This document shows positions 13,113 to 26,379 of a DNA stretch of 64,000 nucleotides, one piece after another. Location: the NCBI GenBank assembly GCA_013397935.1, contig VZRN01004250.1:510569-574568 (forward strand). Direction: 5' to 3'. Under the pieces are notes generated by a model. That model made no database searches, was not told the DNA's origin, and saw only the letters and a list, made by a program, of their open reading frames with translations. How positions within the stretch are numbered: the stretch's first letter is position 1; each line of letters starts with the position of its first letter. The translations under genes and the position numbers were made by a program. The stretch is from Dasyornis broadbenti (lineage: Eukaryota > Chordata > Aves > Passeriformes > Dasyornithidae).

Positions 13113-15209
13113 GATTCTTTAAAGTGTAATACATCTCATTTCGAATTCCAGGAGAGGGGAGAGCTATTTGGACCAGAACTGAAACTGATGGCAGTAAATT
13201 GAGCTACTGTGGGGCTATTTGTTGATACTTAGTGTTTCTAATAGCCTGAATGTATGACTGCTTCGTTCACTGGCTCCACGAACTTCCTCTGACTTCTACC
13301 AAGGTTTTTTTTTTTTCCTGCAGTTCATGCCAGTCTGCTCTCCTCAGGTTACCCACACCATGCATTTTTTTGTGTCTCTTACCTCTCCCCTCCGCACAGT
13401 GAGCTCCAGCTGCCTTACAAGACCCAGGAGGGCTTCAAATGAGATAAAGCATTGGAAAAGGTCAAAACAAATGGATAGAAGTTCTTAAAAGTAGATTTAA
13501 GCTATGCAACTCTTTGCCTGAGCATGCCACGGATCCTGTAAAATTCACATGGGCTCAAAAACTTTGTTTCACAGAAGAGAAAGAAGAAAAGATGGTGTCA
13601 TAGAAGAAAAATCTAGATAGGGCTGTGAAACTCAATAAAGTCCTGGCTCAGGAAGCCCATACTCTGGGCACAGCCAGGAACTTCCAGAGTAATTGGGTTC
13701 TCTCTTATCTTGGGACTCTCGATACTGCAGAACAATTTGGGCTTCTTGACTTGGAGAGCCAACGCTGCTCATTTGGAGCGAAACGGAGAATTTGGTCCCC
13801 AGTCCTCCGCACTGGGGTGATGTGCAGCATGAAATCCTGCAGAGAGCAGCTGAGAAATAAAGCTGGAGGCAGGAGGAGGGACCTCCAGGAGGGTTTGGAT
13901 CGCCAAAAATGCTGGAGGAGTGGGTGCAGAAGAAGCAGGGGCAAGTCTGTGAATAGTGAGTCTGTGCTTGGACCAAACAAGGCTCTGGGAGAGGTGCAGC
14001 TGTGCCAGCTGTGCTTGTTCCTAGAAGAGTCAGCCACGAGAAAATAGGTGAAACTCCCCAGTTTGGTTGTCCTAAATCCCCAGTGGCCTCATTGAAACAA
14101 ATTTCAGTCTCTGCTGCCTTGAAACAAATTCGTAATTGTGCCAGCTTTAGCACGCCTTGCAGATCGTCCCCTTTTGTCACCCAACACGCCTCTTGTTTTC
14201 TAAAGGGGCACCTGATTCTGTGTCTCTGGCTGGGACTGGAAACTTCCACTTCTTCTGGGTTTGGATTGAGATTTGTTTGCATGCACACTCCATAGATCTG
14301 AGCACGCTCCTCTCCTGCAGTCCTGTCCAGGAATCAATGTTTAGAATAATGGCTCTGCTTTCCTCTGAATTGAGCTGGTTAATAACTATTGCTGGGGAAA
14401 TCAATCAGCTCTATGATATCTTATTACTTACGCTAATTTAATCACAAGGAATGGGTCATTGCTTCGGTTCAGAGGGCAGAACGAGTGTGTGTGGATATGA
14501 GAGTCTGCGGAGAAAAAAGCAGAGGAAGGGAGACTTCATGAATGGCAACAGAAGGGATAGAAACAGCGTGCACTCTCCCAGGGCTGTAGGATGGATGATG
14601 GAGAGAAAACTCACTCCCACTCTCCATAATTCCTGGTGATCTATAAGTTATAGATCCATTTTTAATGCTGTTTTCATGTTTCAAACAATCAGATAGGTGG
14701 AGATAAATGAGAACTTTTCTTTTTTTGAGCCCTCCTCCATTTTCTCTGTGTCTTCACAGGCTCAAAGAGGAGGAACACCAGGAGAGATGAGCAAACAGAA
14801 AAGATGGGTGACTTCCACCAGGAGCCTCTGAGCCCATTTCAATTTCTTTCCTGCTCAAGAAAAAGGTAAAAGCAACGGAACTGTTTGAGTGTCGAGGGCA
14901 TAATAATTAAAAAGGAGGAAACAGTGTGTAAATAGGGTGTCTGAAGAAATAAGCTTAATTTGCAACATGCACTAATTCAGCCTGGCAAAGATTGTCATGA
15001 AGTTTTCAAGCTCTTGTCTAAATTTTTCTCCCTTTTCCTCCCACAGTACACATGGCTGTGTTATGCGGAAGCCTTCCTGCATTCTCTTGTCCCTAGTGGA
15101 GAGTACTTTGTCCATCATGGCAGAAAGTAAATTAAAATCAGTTTCTTCGCACTGAACTCTATCTCTACTGTAAATTTTTTTCTCAAAAGGAGTCTTTCAT
15201 TCAGGGGGG

Positions 15210-15220
15210 AAAAAAAAAAA
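15210..15220. repeat. A11 tract after a G6 run
   Basis: Six G precede eleven A, forming a purine-only stretch. It is a simple repeat with no inferred function. Confidence 0.8.
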
Positions 15221-15664
15221 TAAAACCAAACTATCTGTTTTGTAGTGTAATCAACTGTGGAGTTCCAGAAGCTCAAAAATACCCCTAATATATCAAGTGT
15301 AGGTGTCCTTGCGTCTCCCTGATTTTCACGTAGGTACTTTTTTCAGGTAGCCTGAGTTGTCACAACTGTACTTTTTACTCCAGTCTTGTTGGATTTGTAT
15401 GGTTTCCCATCCAGGGGGAGAGGATAGATAAGGCTGTTTGCAAACTCTCTGACAGAAAACACCTGTTCGGGAGCTAAACCCTTCCAGTCTTCCAGTACAT
15501 TGCAAAAAAAACCCCAGTGTGTGTTGGAGGAAAGGCAGTGAACAGCATTTAGCAAAGCCTTGAATAGAATATTGGTTCGTCTAGACAAAAACAGATGTGT
15601 TTTTAAGAGTATTGCCTGATTGGGCTTAATCCTTAAGGAATTATTTTTTTCTGAGGCAGGGGAA

Positions 15665-15709
15665 TTGCTTTTAGACTTGGTCCTTTGCTTTTAGATTTGG
15701 TCCTTTGCT
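15665..15709. repeat. 20-bp tandem duplication
   Basis: The unit TTGCTTTTAGACTTGGTCCT at 15665-15684 is followed at once by a second copy at 15685-15704 differing at one base (GACTT versus GATTT). The first five bases of a third copy (TTGCT) follow. It looks like a recent slippage or unequal-exchange duplication in unique DNA. Confidence 0.9.
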
Positions 15710-16379
15710 AGGAGGTGAAGAAAAGAATGAAAAAAACTGACTGATCATATGATAAACACATTAGACCATTGCTGAATCTCTCCATGCGAACAACACCACT
15801 TTCCTGACAAATGGGTGCTGGACACTTTTAGAAAAATAGCAAGCACCAGTGTTAACTGACGCTGTCTAATTCACATTATTAACTAGGTAATGGACTAGAG
15901 CCATCATGGTTTAATTGAAATAAATAAAACCATTAAAACTGTGAATTAAAGTAACTGCATTTTGATGTGTTTGGGTTATTCATGTTGCTTCAAAATGTTA
16001 TTTTTAATCCAAACCCTGCTGGACACATCTTCTTGTGCCCCGGGGACAGAACAAAGTATGTTTTTGGCCTCTATTTTTGTACCCCATTTACTTCACATTC
16101 ACGTTGCCTCCAGCTGATTTTTTTTCCTAGCAAGATCTGATAACTTTGAAAGAAAAAACAATAAAAAGAATGAGGGAAATGTCGAATGACTTTAAAACAA
16201 GCACCAAAATTTAAGTTTCTAGTGTTGGATATCTCTAAAAATCTTTTTATGAATGTCAGAGGATTCTCAGAAATTCTCACCTTTAGCCAAGGAATTCTAA
16301 GGGATTTGATGGGCATTTCACCACAGACTTGGAAACAGTTTTTCTGATGCAGAGCTATTTTGACATATGTCACCTAATT

Positions 16380-16449
16380 TGTTTTTTTTTTTTTTTGTTT
16401 GTTTTCTTTTGTTTGTTTGTTTTTGTTATTTGCTTGGGGTTTTTTTTTT
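16380..16449. repeat. T-rich stretch with TTTG units
   Basis: T runs alternate with GTTTGTTTG-type units and end in TTTGCTTGGGGTTTTTTTTT. It is a low-complexity, strand-asymmetric region. It resembles other T/G-rich stretches later in the window near the assembly gap. Confidence 0.85.
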
Positions 16450-17394
16450 AATCAACTGCAACATTTGATGCAATCATATTAAATGAATTTTAGTGAGAAT
16501 TTACTCGATCACCCAAGACTGGTTCTGTGTGGAACCTGGTGGTCCTTCCGTGCTCTGTTCCCTTGTTCTGCTGCATCCTCTTGCCCCCTGTTCCCTGGGA
16601 AGCCCATGTCAGCTCCAGGTCTGTTCTGCTCCTTGCTCTGTGTGGGGCAGCTGTAAAAGTGCATTCTCTCTGATCTTCGGGGGGTGGATTCCTGCAGCTG
16701 CTGCAGAGACGCTTTTTCATCAGCCAGGGGGAGGTTCCAAGCGGGAGGAGAGTTCTCTCAAGCCGTGCTCTGAAGCTCAGTTCCACACCTCAGTTCTCAG
16801 GTGTGACTTGGAGCTGTTTCTCTCGGGTTTCTTTTTCTCTCTTGAGAAGGTAATGTGGCTTTACCTCGGCCGCTTCTCGTTCAGGTAATGGTGAGCTGGG
16901 CAGGTAGAATAAGAACCTCTCATCTGTTACACTCTTCACCGCACAAACGTCACTCTGCTTAGGGCAAGGTGTTCAAGCAGTCACAGGCTGGACTTGTCTT
17001 TATTGACACCGATAGGAAGCAAGAGAAACTTTATTTTTTCTAGGTTTACATCCATTTAGTCCTCTACACAGTTATGTCCACGAAGGTAAGTGGCTGTTCA
17101 GCCCATGGCTCTTGTCTGTGTTGGCCTTCTGCTTCCGTGGAAGGAGCAGTTTCAGGGCGCAAGTCAAGATTTCTGCAGCTCCAAGGATGCTTGCCCTGTC
17201 AGGTGAGAGAGTTAAACTTCACACCATGCCAGCTGATTAAACAGGGGTTTAATTTCTCTTTTTCACTTCCACAAAGACGAAGATTCTGGAATAAATACAT
17301 TACTTTTGTATGAAGCAAGAACATAAAATTACACCCAAAGGAGAGTCCTTAGTCGGTAACTTACTGCACTCCTGAAATACTCCAACGCCTGTAT

Positions 17395-17665
17395 TAAGTT
17401 TATTAATGAGGGCTGTGAGATCTGAACCGCAGTGCTGGCGCTGCCATTTTGCTCTGCTGCTTTACAGTTTGGGGAAAGATTAATGATAGACATGATTAAT
17501 TGTAGGGCAGGGGACCATGGAAGTTTGGGGACAGAGAAACAGGTTTATTTTAAATTATATATATATAGTTTAATTTCTAATTAATTGTATATCACCTGTT
17601 ATATAACAGACTGCTGGTATCAGCAGTGTCAGAAATCAGGGCCTGATCCTATTTCCCACTGAAAT
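17395..17665. promoter_or_regulatory. Possible regulatory block
   Basis: Homeodomain-like cores recur (TTATTAATGAGG near 17399, AGATTAATGATAG near 17478, GATTAATTGTAG near 17495, and TCTAATTAATTG near 17576). CpGs are kept at GAACCGCAG and TGGCGCTGCC near 17424-17444. A short (TA) repeat lies inside. The spacing of several TAAT cores over about 180 bases is suggestive, but AT-rich sequence gives such cores by chance. Confidence 0.28.
17556..17567. repeat. Short TA dinucleotide repeat
   Basis: Six TA units in AT-rich surroundings. It is a minimal microsatellite. Confidence 0.75.
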
Positions 17666-18459
17666 CGACGGGAGTTTTGTCATTGATGGAGCAGCTGAGC
17701 AAGTAGCTTGCAAGAATTCATTTATTCAAGAAATCTGGCTGCTGCTTCTGCTTATCTCTATTGATTGTACTCATGTCCAATCAGGTTTGCAGCATTAGCT
17801 GCATTACCTTACAATAACAGGGTAATTCACTTGGGGCATGTTCCTACCAAGTCCTAGGATCCAGAAAAAAAAATAAACCAAAGGCGTATCCCATGCAAAG
17901 CTGCCTTCCCTTTCTTCAGGGGCAGCTGCTTCTCTTGTTAGTCCTACATCTGAAGGAACTGTATTCCCTTTTAGGAATTTCTATGCTAAAACCAGAAAGG
18001 TGAAGTGACAGGAGGAAGTTTAGTTAGCATGATGGAAAGATGATGTAGCAGCAAATATAAACTTTGGGCTTGGGGTACCTAGTTTCAGGTTTCAGTTCTG
18101 CCATGAGCTGCAAGATTCTGTGCAAAGAGCTTTGTATTTATGAGTATAAACTACTCGATGGAGACCTTGATCCTGCAAAGAGTTCTGTGTGTATCCCAGT
18201 GAAGCACAAGATTTCTGCAGAGGGCAGAGATTATAAATACAGCTTACAACCTTTTCTGCATTAGAGAACCACACTGCTTTAAACATTCTGTTAGAGTTTG
18301 AAGTCCTAAATCCTCCACAGGTACAATTATACAAGGCTGGTTTTTAAAGATATGTTCAGATCTGCATTCATAGTGACGGGGTTATGCTGGAGAAAGTAAT
18401 CTTTATACAAGTATAACTGAGTCTTCTTTAAAATTTCTATCAGTAGAACTTAACTGATT

Positions 18460-18474
18460 AAAAAAAAAAAAAAA
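18460..18474. repeat. A15 tract with A/G extension
   Basis: Fifteen A are followed by GAAAGAAAAAACC. It is a simple purine-rich tract. Confidence 0.85.
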
Positions 18475-20203
18475 GAAAGAAAAAACCATAGACCTGAATA
18501 CAGTATCCTTAGTCAATGTTTTTGAAGAAATTCTAAATATATGTGGATGAGACTGAATACCAACACTGCATTTTGGAGTTAATTCATGACTGCTTTACAT
18601 TTTAGCGTGGTCAAAGCAATTGACCAGTTGTTCCACAGGGTTAGAAACAGAAGCTGATTAATTCTTCAGTTTCATAAGTGTTTGTTCTGTAATTAATCAA
18701 ACGTACTGTTTTGCTTTAGAAAATATCCCAACAGCTCCAGGTAGTTTTTGGTTTATTTGCTCGAATAAACACAGCAGTTACACTTTGCCTGCCTAACTTA
18801 GCATTCCCCAAAAGTGCATTTTCTTCTCTGCTGGGGAGATGACCCCCGGGATTGGTGCCCCTCTGCACGTTTGCAGGCACAATAATTAACAGGCTTGTGA
18901 AACTCTTCCTTGAAGTGGGGTCTGCTTTCATATGGCGTTTGCTCATAGGAAATCCCACTAATGAAAAATCTGGTCAACCAAATTCAAATTTCCAAAGACC
19001 TGCAAGCTCTCGATGAAGCCAAGAACTGAACATGAGAATGGAATTTGGGAAGGGAGGTTAGGCCGAGTTTGTTTGCCTGTCAGCTGGCTCCTTGAGCCCC
19101 TTGTCTGTTACCAGCAGAATAACGTATGGAAACCTCCTGCGGCTGGGAGCCGCTGCTTTCTGCCGGGGGCTGCTGGGTTCTGCTGCTGTCTCAGGTTTGC
19201 AGATGTCACTGGCTTGACAAAGCAGCGCAGACGGGAACAAGTGACAGCTCCTCTCTCTGCCCTGTGCTCCTGCAGGAGCTCGTCAGGGAAGCAGTAGGTG
19301 ACTGGGACACATGGGCAAGTGGGGAATAATCATTAATTAAAGATTAATTGCACTCAGAAATAACAGCCAATCGCTGGATGAATGTGGGACTATTCCTCCA
19401 GCCATCACTTGGTATATTTTGTGCATATTTTGCCTGAGTTGTGGCAGAAGTGTCTTTTCAGAATTGATCTGTAAATGTAAAGTGTGGATAGAAAGATGAT
19501 CATGGCTCGAGAGATTTCTAATTAAAGGGCCTTGGGTCAGGCTCGTGGACAAAGAATGGGATTGGCTCTAGAACACAGAACAGGAATCGTGCAAGGAATG
19601 CTGGAGGAAGTTCTGAACTTCTTTGGACTATTAGTAGGAACAGAATCTCCAGCAGAGTTAGGCTACTCCTCTAAATACTCACTGAAATTAATAATAGAAA
19701 TACACCCCGGGGATAGATACACTTTCTCCTTAATTCACAAATTTTTGAAAAATATTTTCTTTTTTCACCTCTCCTCCCTTTTGGTTTCATTTCATAAGTT
19801 TTATTTCAGAGGCACTGGACTGACGAGCTGAATGTTGCTGGGGAGGGAGCACAAGTATTACCCCTAAATTTTATGCACCAATTATAAGCACATCTACAAT
19901 ATGAGGAGAGGAGAGGGAGCAGTAGACTGGAAGAGCAGAACTGCTTTTGGATCAATAGACGAGCTGACTTTGAGGCTGGAGGACTGATAGAAGCCCTGGA
20001 AAGGATAGACATATTTGGCAGATTTCTGAAGACATTCAATAGCGACACCGAGATGGAGCTGATAAATCAATAGCTCTTTGGGCAGATTAGATTGATATTT
20101 TAAATGTATATGGAACTGTCCTAGCCAGGAAGACTGAACAACCACTGAAGGAATAGATAAGCAGAAAAACATTAATTCATATTTCTGCATCATTTTTGTG
20201 TGA

Positions 20204-20222
20204 TTTTTTTTTTTTTTTTTTT
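20204..20222. repeat. T19 homopolymer tract
   Basis: Nineteen consecutive T lie between GTGTGA and GAGAAATTG. Read on the minus strand it would be an A tail, but no gene-like sequence precedes it. Confidence 0.85.
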
Positions 20223-20559
20223 GAGAAATTGTGTGGAACACCAAGCTGTTTTCTGTTATGCAGCTGGAAGGTTGGATCAGATGTAAGCTTGAATTGTGCT
20301 GTTACTCTGGAACTCCTCAGGCTGGTCTCTGTTAAATTACAATTAATTAACAAATTATTGTTGTAGTGAAAAAGCATTTAACACCGAGGTTGTCAGCAGG
20401 ACAGGGCTGGGGCAGCTGGACAGCACTGCCTGGGCTGGGGTGGAAGTTAGTCCAGTCCCGCCATGAGGATTTTCTGTGTGGGGGCATTTTCAGGACAATA
20501 AGGATGTGAGGAAAGGCTCTATGGCAAACCTTCCAACCATGCCATTAACAAGACTCAGA

Positions 20560-21035
20560 ATCTAAATGACACCTCACTGAAGACAGGGGGAGTTTGGTCA
20601 ATGGAAGCAAAACTTATAAAAGCAAAGCCTTTATACTCCTTTTGACCAATCCGGCTGTTTCCTCATGCTACCAATTTTACCAGCTGTCATAAATTAGACA
20701 CTAAAAGTTATGAAGTGTTTTTAGCCATCTTGGAATTCCTGGCATGGTTTGCAACTTTTGGTGTGTGCTGGTCAGTGTCACTCTCTCTCTCATGATGTCT
20801 CTCCATCTTCCCCAAAATCTTGAACTTGAAAGGTGTTTTCTTTTTTTTTGCAAGTGGCACTGTTGTTGTGTTCACCAGATGTTGTGAAGCTAAATTAAGG
20901 AAGGGCTTGTGCTAATGGAATTTCCTAGAAGTTTACAAGTGAATTATTATGCTTGGGAAACTTAGGCTATTTAATATATATTTCCATGGAGGCGTGAGGG
21001 GAGGACTGTGCTGAATAGAGGAAATGAATAATCAT
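20560..21035. promoter_or_regulatory. Possible regulatory block
   Basis: Two AT-rich patches resemble enhancer DNA. The first, about 20600-20740, carries AACTTATAAAAGC, CTTTTGACCAATCCGGC (a CCAAT motif) and GTCATAAATTAG. The second, about 20885-21000, carries GAATTATTATGC and a TTTAATATATATTTCC stretch. A CT run and a T9 tract lie between them. The call rests on motif content only and is weak. Confidence 0.22.
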
Positions 21036-23048
21036 GAGGGGGGAAGGATGCCCTTGGTTTGCCTTCCCTTATTTTGAACTTGATAGAAGCTGGATCAGCC
21101 TAAAGAGAGATCAGCCATTCGTCTGTCCAGACTGCATTAACCCACGGAGTTTGTCTTGTACCCTTTTCCTTTCCAAGACTCACTGGACTGGCCTGGCCTA
21201 TTCATCAAGGGTCTCCAACATGCTAAAATATTTTTGGAATAATTTTATTTAAAGGGAAAAAAAAAAGAGGGTGCTAAGAGGAAACCAATTCTGTGACAAC
21301 TCGGTTAGAGTGATCTCGTCTTTAACTGCAAACACCACTTTATTATATTTGCATGTAAATAGGTGCCAGATCACTGTGACAGGTGAAGAGAACATTTCAA
21401 AGTCGTTTGCTTCCTGGAAAAAAGGAATAGATGAGCAGGGCTTGGAGAGCTCCTAACTTGAGATGCATTACATTCAGCATTGACAAAACTGATCTTTGCA
21501 TGTTTATATCCCCTAAAAGTTACCCTGGAAGAAGGCTGGCTCTCCGCAAGGCCTCTTGCTGAACACTGTTAAACTGTGGTGTGGTGTTATTAAAAGGAGC
21601 AGGGAAATGAGACCTGGCAAATGTGTAGGGCCACAAAATGTGCTTAGAGGACTGACAGAACCAATTTATTTACTTGGGAAATCAATGAGTTGGTAAAGAA
21701 ACAGCAATATCACTTTCTTCACCAGATATTTGTGGTTGGACACTCGATCTTCCTTCTCTTGAACACGAATTCTTGTTTCTACTCGAAATACTTGTGCATT
21801 TCGTGATTGCTCAAATCCTGCTCATCCACTGCAGTGACGGAGGGCTCAGGAGCAGCTGATTCCATGCCTGAGTTGTTCTCCATTCCCTCAAGAGTGGCAG
21901 GGCCAGGCCGTGCTGGTTCTGGTGGTGTTGGGCAGGCTGAGGGTCTGTCTCACGCTCCCACAGGTCTGGGGGAGGCTCAAATGGGTCTCACCTGGAAACC
22001 AGGTGGCTTCCAGGGCCATGTGTGTTTTTGGGGCTCCCAGCATCTCAAGGAATGGAACATCACTGGGACAACTCACACCCAAACCGAAAAGCTCTGACAG
22101 GAACTGTTGGACCAGAATGTTCCCAAGCCGGGGTTTTAGTGTGATGAAGATAACTTTTCCTGGTGATCCTGTCATTCCCAAGCATGAGAGATGAACTCTA
22201 AAGTGACTTCCAAAAAGTACCTAAAAGTTAGTGGCAAATTTGCACAAAGGAGTTTGGAATCAGATCCAACTCAAATTAGGTGTTTTGTTTTAAAAAGTAT
22301 GATATTACTAAACATTAGTAAGCCTGAGCCCAAAACACTGAAATGCCTTAACCAAAGCAATTTGCATCCTTACAGGGCAGAGATGAAGTCAAGAGAATGC
22401 TTTAAGTGTGTGCTGAATCACAATTTGTTTGGATTTCATTTAGCTTAAACCAGCCATTAAATTTTCTTGAGATTGATTTTGAAATTATTTCAGTATGTCA
22501 ATAATTATCCAATTTTATGCAAGTTTCATTTGAATTTAACCTTTTTTTCTGGCAATACATATGTATGTACCCATAGCATACATACATTCATGCTCGTGTG
22601 TTTGTGTGCCCACGACTGCACGGGTTTGTGACCTCAGATTTGGAAAACCTGGGTGTTTACTTGTTTGTCCTCCCAAAATGTGGCTCTGGAAATATTCTTG
22701 CTTTCTGCATCCCCTCTTGCACTTCCCTGTGACTTATGGGCACCAAAACTTTAGGGGAAAAGATCACTTTCCTTTTCCTGCATAGTTTTATGGTGTGCAC
22801 CATATTCACGGAGATGGCGGCTTTTGGCACCAAAAACCAGAGGAGGTGAAAAAATTTAGGGAGTGTTAAACTGCAGGTTTTTATTAATGATTAGCACTGG
22901 GGTTTGAATAACATTTGTATGGTTTAAACTGAAGTCTAAGCCTAGGCAGACTAAAGACACATTTGTGTAACAATTTGTGTTCCCTGAGCCTGGCATTTGG
23001 TCAATTTAACCACCAAAAGCCCAACTTTAGTTGCTGAAGTCGAATGAA

Positions 23049-23074
23049 CATGAATTATTCACCATGAATTATTC
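23049..23074. repeat. 12-bp direct repeat, 14-bp period
   Basis: CATGAATTATTC occurs at 23049-23060 and again at 23063-23074, separated by AC. Each copy contains the inverted sequence GAATTATTC. It is a small duplication of unknown significance. Confidence 0.85.
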
Positions 23075-25892
23075 CTGGCCCTGGGTGTTGCACCCTCCTG
23101 GGTCCCTTTGTCCCCACCCAGTGCTGCAGAGCCCAGCAGGGCTGGTTGTCCATCACCCACCACAGTCACAGGTGTGTTGGGCAAAAATCACATTTTTAAG
23201 TAGAATGATAGTCAGAAATTTGTGTTGTAGTTGTAGTGATGGGCCAAGGAGTGGATTTTGAGCCCTTTGTCCTTTCTGTCTTGTATTGTGATGATATTTC
23301 TGGATCTTGTGTGGGAATTTTTTTCTTTTCTGTCTGTTTAATTTAGTTGTTTTCTTGTTGTTCTAAGTTAAGATTGTATGTTAAATGTTGATTTTAATGA
23401 CTTTGTGCCACCTCAGCCCTACTGGTATCACCAGGCAATACCTGGATATATTTGTCAAAATTCCATGGAGATCTCTGTGGGCTGGAGAGCCGTGATTCCC
23501 ACCCTGGAGTCCCCCAGGTTGTCAACGTGGGGAAGCAGCAGAGATGTTCCAAAGGGGTTCACACCAGAAGGAAGTGGCACATTCTGTGTTTGGCACCTCA
23601 TGCTGGATGTTCCCTGGCTGGGCAGCGCCTCTCCCTGTGGATGGGCAGGGTGAGCTGCCTTTGGGCCACGATGGCTTTGATTAAAATCGGCAATTCTGAG
23701 TCTCCTGCTGGCCCCGAGGCAGCTTGGGGAGATGTGACTGTGACAGCAGAGAGCAGGAGCCTGTCGTTCCATTTCCAGCCTGTTTTAGTGTCAGTGCAAG
23801 CCTTGCCAAAAGTAGCACTTACAGTAAAATACCCTCTTGTCCTGGAACCTTTGCATTAATGAAATGAAAATAGCTCAAGCTAAATCAAAGGCTTTCCTAT
23901 GTGGATTAAACCACAATTTATGTGGCAAATATCTTCTGTCTGTTTACAGAAAACAGGGGCTTCTGGCTAATCCCACACTGACCAACTGCAGCCTCAGGCT
24001 GTGCTGGAGCCCTCAAAAGCAGACTGAGCTCTCCCAGGATGGCATTGCCCCACACCACCACATCTCCTCCCTTCCTGACCCCTCTGGGCAGAGTTGAGGG
24101 AGGTTTAACTGCGAAGTTGGGTCTCACTGGAAATATAGAATGAATATCTAACAACAGGGCAATTGAGCAGAGCAGTTCCAAACAGCTGAAAGCAGAATTG
24201 TAGCAGCACACTGATTAGTTGCTGGAGTCTTGCAGAATCTTGTATTTCTGATGGGCCCTGGCCAGGTGAGCTCTATTGGATGATATTATTCCTGCTGAGT
24301 TTTACACCTTTACACCTTCTCTTCATTACTCCCATTTCCTTTCCAAGAAAATCTCCAAGTGCCAGGAATTTGTGCCTTGGCCCATCTGAAATCTCTAGCA
24401 TTTGAGATGTGTTATCTAAGAAATTCAGCCTAAGGAGGGCAGAGAAGAGAGACAGGCAAACCGGGGCAAGAAGGCTGCTTAGCAGTTTTCATTCTGTTTG
24501 TGGAAGCCAGGCTTCGTGAAAACAAAGATAAACCTAAAAGTGGAGGGTAATTAGAGATGTCAGCAAAATGAAAGGTACAGATATCGCTGCAAACCCTTCA
24601 GAGCCCTCAAATGAATTTCTCTGTGTATGGAAGTACTGGAGTGGAAAGGGCAGGCACAGCTGATAGTTCACTGCAAGTTATTATTTGCACAGATCAGAGC
24701 CCATTGTTGGAAAAGAGAGGATTTCAGAAGTCAAAAGGATGATAGGATCTGCAGTGAAAGCAGGGAAAGACCATTGGGCTTAGGGTAATTCCAGTCAAGA
24801 GTGAGGGCTGAAAGAACAGATGAAAATGCAGGTCAGCTCTCAGGTACAGAAAGAGACCTGGGTTCCCTCATGCATGGAGTGCTTGTTTCTAGCCTACACT
24901 GATCCCAGAAGTTTCCATCTGCGTTTGAACTGCTCAGACTGTGGATCTGGCTGGATGAAGCTTTGTGAAGCTCTTTCTGTGCAAATCAGTCGAAACCAGC
25001 CTCAGACTAAATCAAAATTTTTACAGGTATTTTAATCCTCCAAGAGCTAAAGAACCATCTGATAGAAAGCAGGGAAGCTTTCAGTCTTCATTAATACTTA
25101 GATCAGCACCTGAATCCATTTTGAAACACAAATACCCTGCTGAAAGAGAACAGAGCTGTCCCATGTAGCTGGAACACAGTCAAAGATGGTCGGAAACCTG
25201 GAGGAACTGGGTACAGCAAGGAGTGGGAGTGCAAAACTCCAGGTTCTGTTGGGCAGCCTCAGCCAATATAATCACGTGTGCATTCTGAAGGGTGGGGGCT
25301 TTTCCTTGCAGTTCAAACCAAAGGGCAGATTTTTGAAGCTCTTACTGCTGCTTTTCGGGCTTTTTTGTGAGTGCAGGCACCTGAGTTTCCTGTAAGCTGA
25401 GCCGTGCAGGAGTGTGCTGGGTTCAGTCCCACGGCAGGAGCGGCTCCCCGGGCTTTGTGGCAGGCTGGGGCTCCAGCTCTGCACTGCAGCTGGGCCGAGT
25501 CCCTTCCAGCAGAGCCCTTTGAGCATCATCCCTCCTGCTGGGCTGCATTTCCCTCCCTGGCTCAGCTGCTCAGCAGCTCGAAGTTCAGCTGCCTCTGACA
25601 TGTGGGGTGGGAGAGCAGGAAAAACATTCGAGCTCAGCTCTGAGAATTCCTGGCATGGTGGTACCTCTGAGCAGAGCGATGGTCTCCAGATGTCACAGAC
25701 AGCTTTGAAAATCCCAACCTCTGCGATGCTACAACTGCAGATCATAAAATAATTTTCATTCAAGTCTTCCTCTCACCCTCCACTTGCCCCTTGAACCACC
25801 CCATGCTCAGAGTGCTGAAATCTTGGGTCAAGCTGTTTGGAGCAGATTGCCATTTTGTGTTCAGGATGCCGAGTGTAATGGGATCCCTGACT

Positions 25893-25910
25893 CCCAGTGG
25901 TGTCACTGGG
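25893..25910. other. Short perfect inverted repeat
   Basis: CCCAGTG and CACTGGG form 7-bp arms around the loop GTGT. A transcript could fold into a small hairpin. No T-rich tail or flanking gene suggests a function, and stems of this size are frequent by chance. Confidence 0.6.
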
Positions 25911-26379
25911 GAGAGGAAATAATTACAGTAAGTAACCTGTGCTTTCTGATATCATGGCTTTGATTTTGGATCGTAGTTAACTTGTTCTTTGTCTTTCCCA
26001 TCAATACTGTTAACGTTTTAGAGTAATGATCTATTGCTCAGCTGCTGGGTAGAATTTGGATAAGTAAGAAAACAAAGGTTCTGAAAGTTGACACAAAATT
26101 TTTTGCAGTGAACTTCTTTAACCTTTGAAATAGAAGTTCATAACTTTTCTAAAAAATATTTTCCATTTTTACTCAGTTCACTTCCTGGTTATGCCTGGGA
26201 ACAAGAAGCAGGAAGCACCATAAATCTTGTGAAAAAGCCTGTTCTGGCAAGTTTCCTAGCCCAGCTTTGCTGATCACTGAGTTTTGGATCATTTCAATAA
26301 GCTTCATGTAAGTAGCCAAGCTCATGGACTTCTTCAAGCCGTTCGCAAACTCCAATCCCAAGAAGCCAACACATTGCTT

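Larger units (their letters stand above)
13113..17390. other. Non-coding stretch, long chance frames
   Basis: Between 13625 and 14440 several frames of 94-218 codons overlap on both strands. Overlap of long frames on opposite strands without any domain is the mark of a moderately GC-rich, stop-poor stretch rather than of a gene. The rest is unique sequence. A small homeodomain-rich patch lies at about 14375-14445, with TCAATCAGC, ATGATATC and CTAATTTAATC close together. Tandem and T-rich repeats are listed separately. Confidence 0.6.
17666..20550. other. Non-coding stretch, no gene recognised
   Basis: Unique sequence with an A15 tract (18460-18474) and a T19 tract (20204-20222). Frames of 60-116 codons occur on both strands without recognisable domains. 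No RNA gene, transposon or strong regulatory block is seen. Confidence 0.6.
21036..26370. other. Non-coding stretch, no gene recognised
   Basis: Unique sequence. The part at 25400-25600 is GC-rich but poor in CpG, which produces overlapping chance frames of 112 and 163 codons on opposite strands. Similar overlapping frames occur at 23378-23859. A short direct repeat at 23049-23074 and an 18-bp hairpin at 25893-25910 are listed separately. I see no transposon, RNA gene or exon. Confidence 0.6.

Noticed and set aside
13632..14288. 218-codon minus-strand frame, the longest in the window
   Set aside because: A 140-codon frame on the opposite strand and other frames cover the same bases. No domain or composition bias is seen, and frames of this length are expected about once by chance in a window this size.
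25400..25600. GC-rich stretch as a CpG island
   Set aside because: G and C are high but CpG dinucleotides are few, unlike the three patches listed.
25272..25763. 163-codon minus-strand frame
   Set aside because: GC-rich, CpG-poor stretch with a 112-codon frame on the other strand and no domain.
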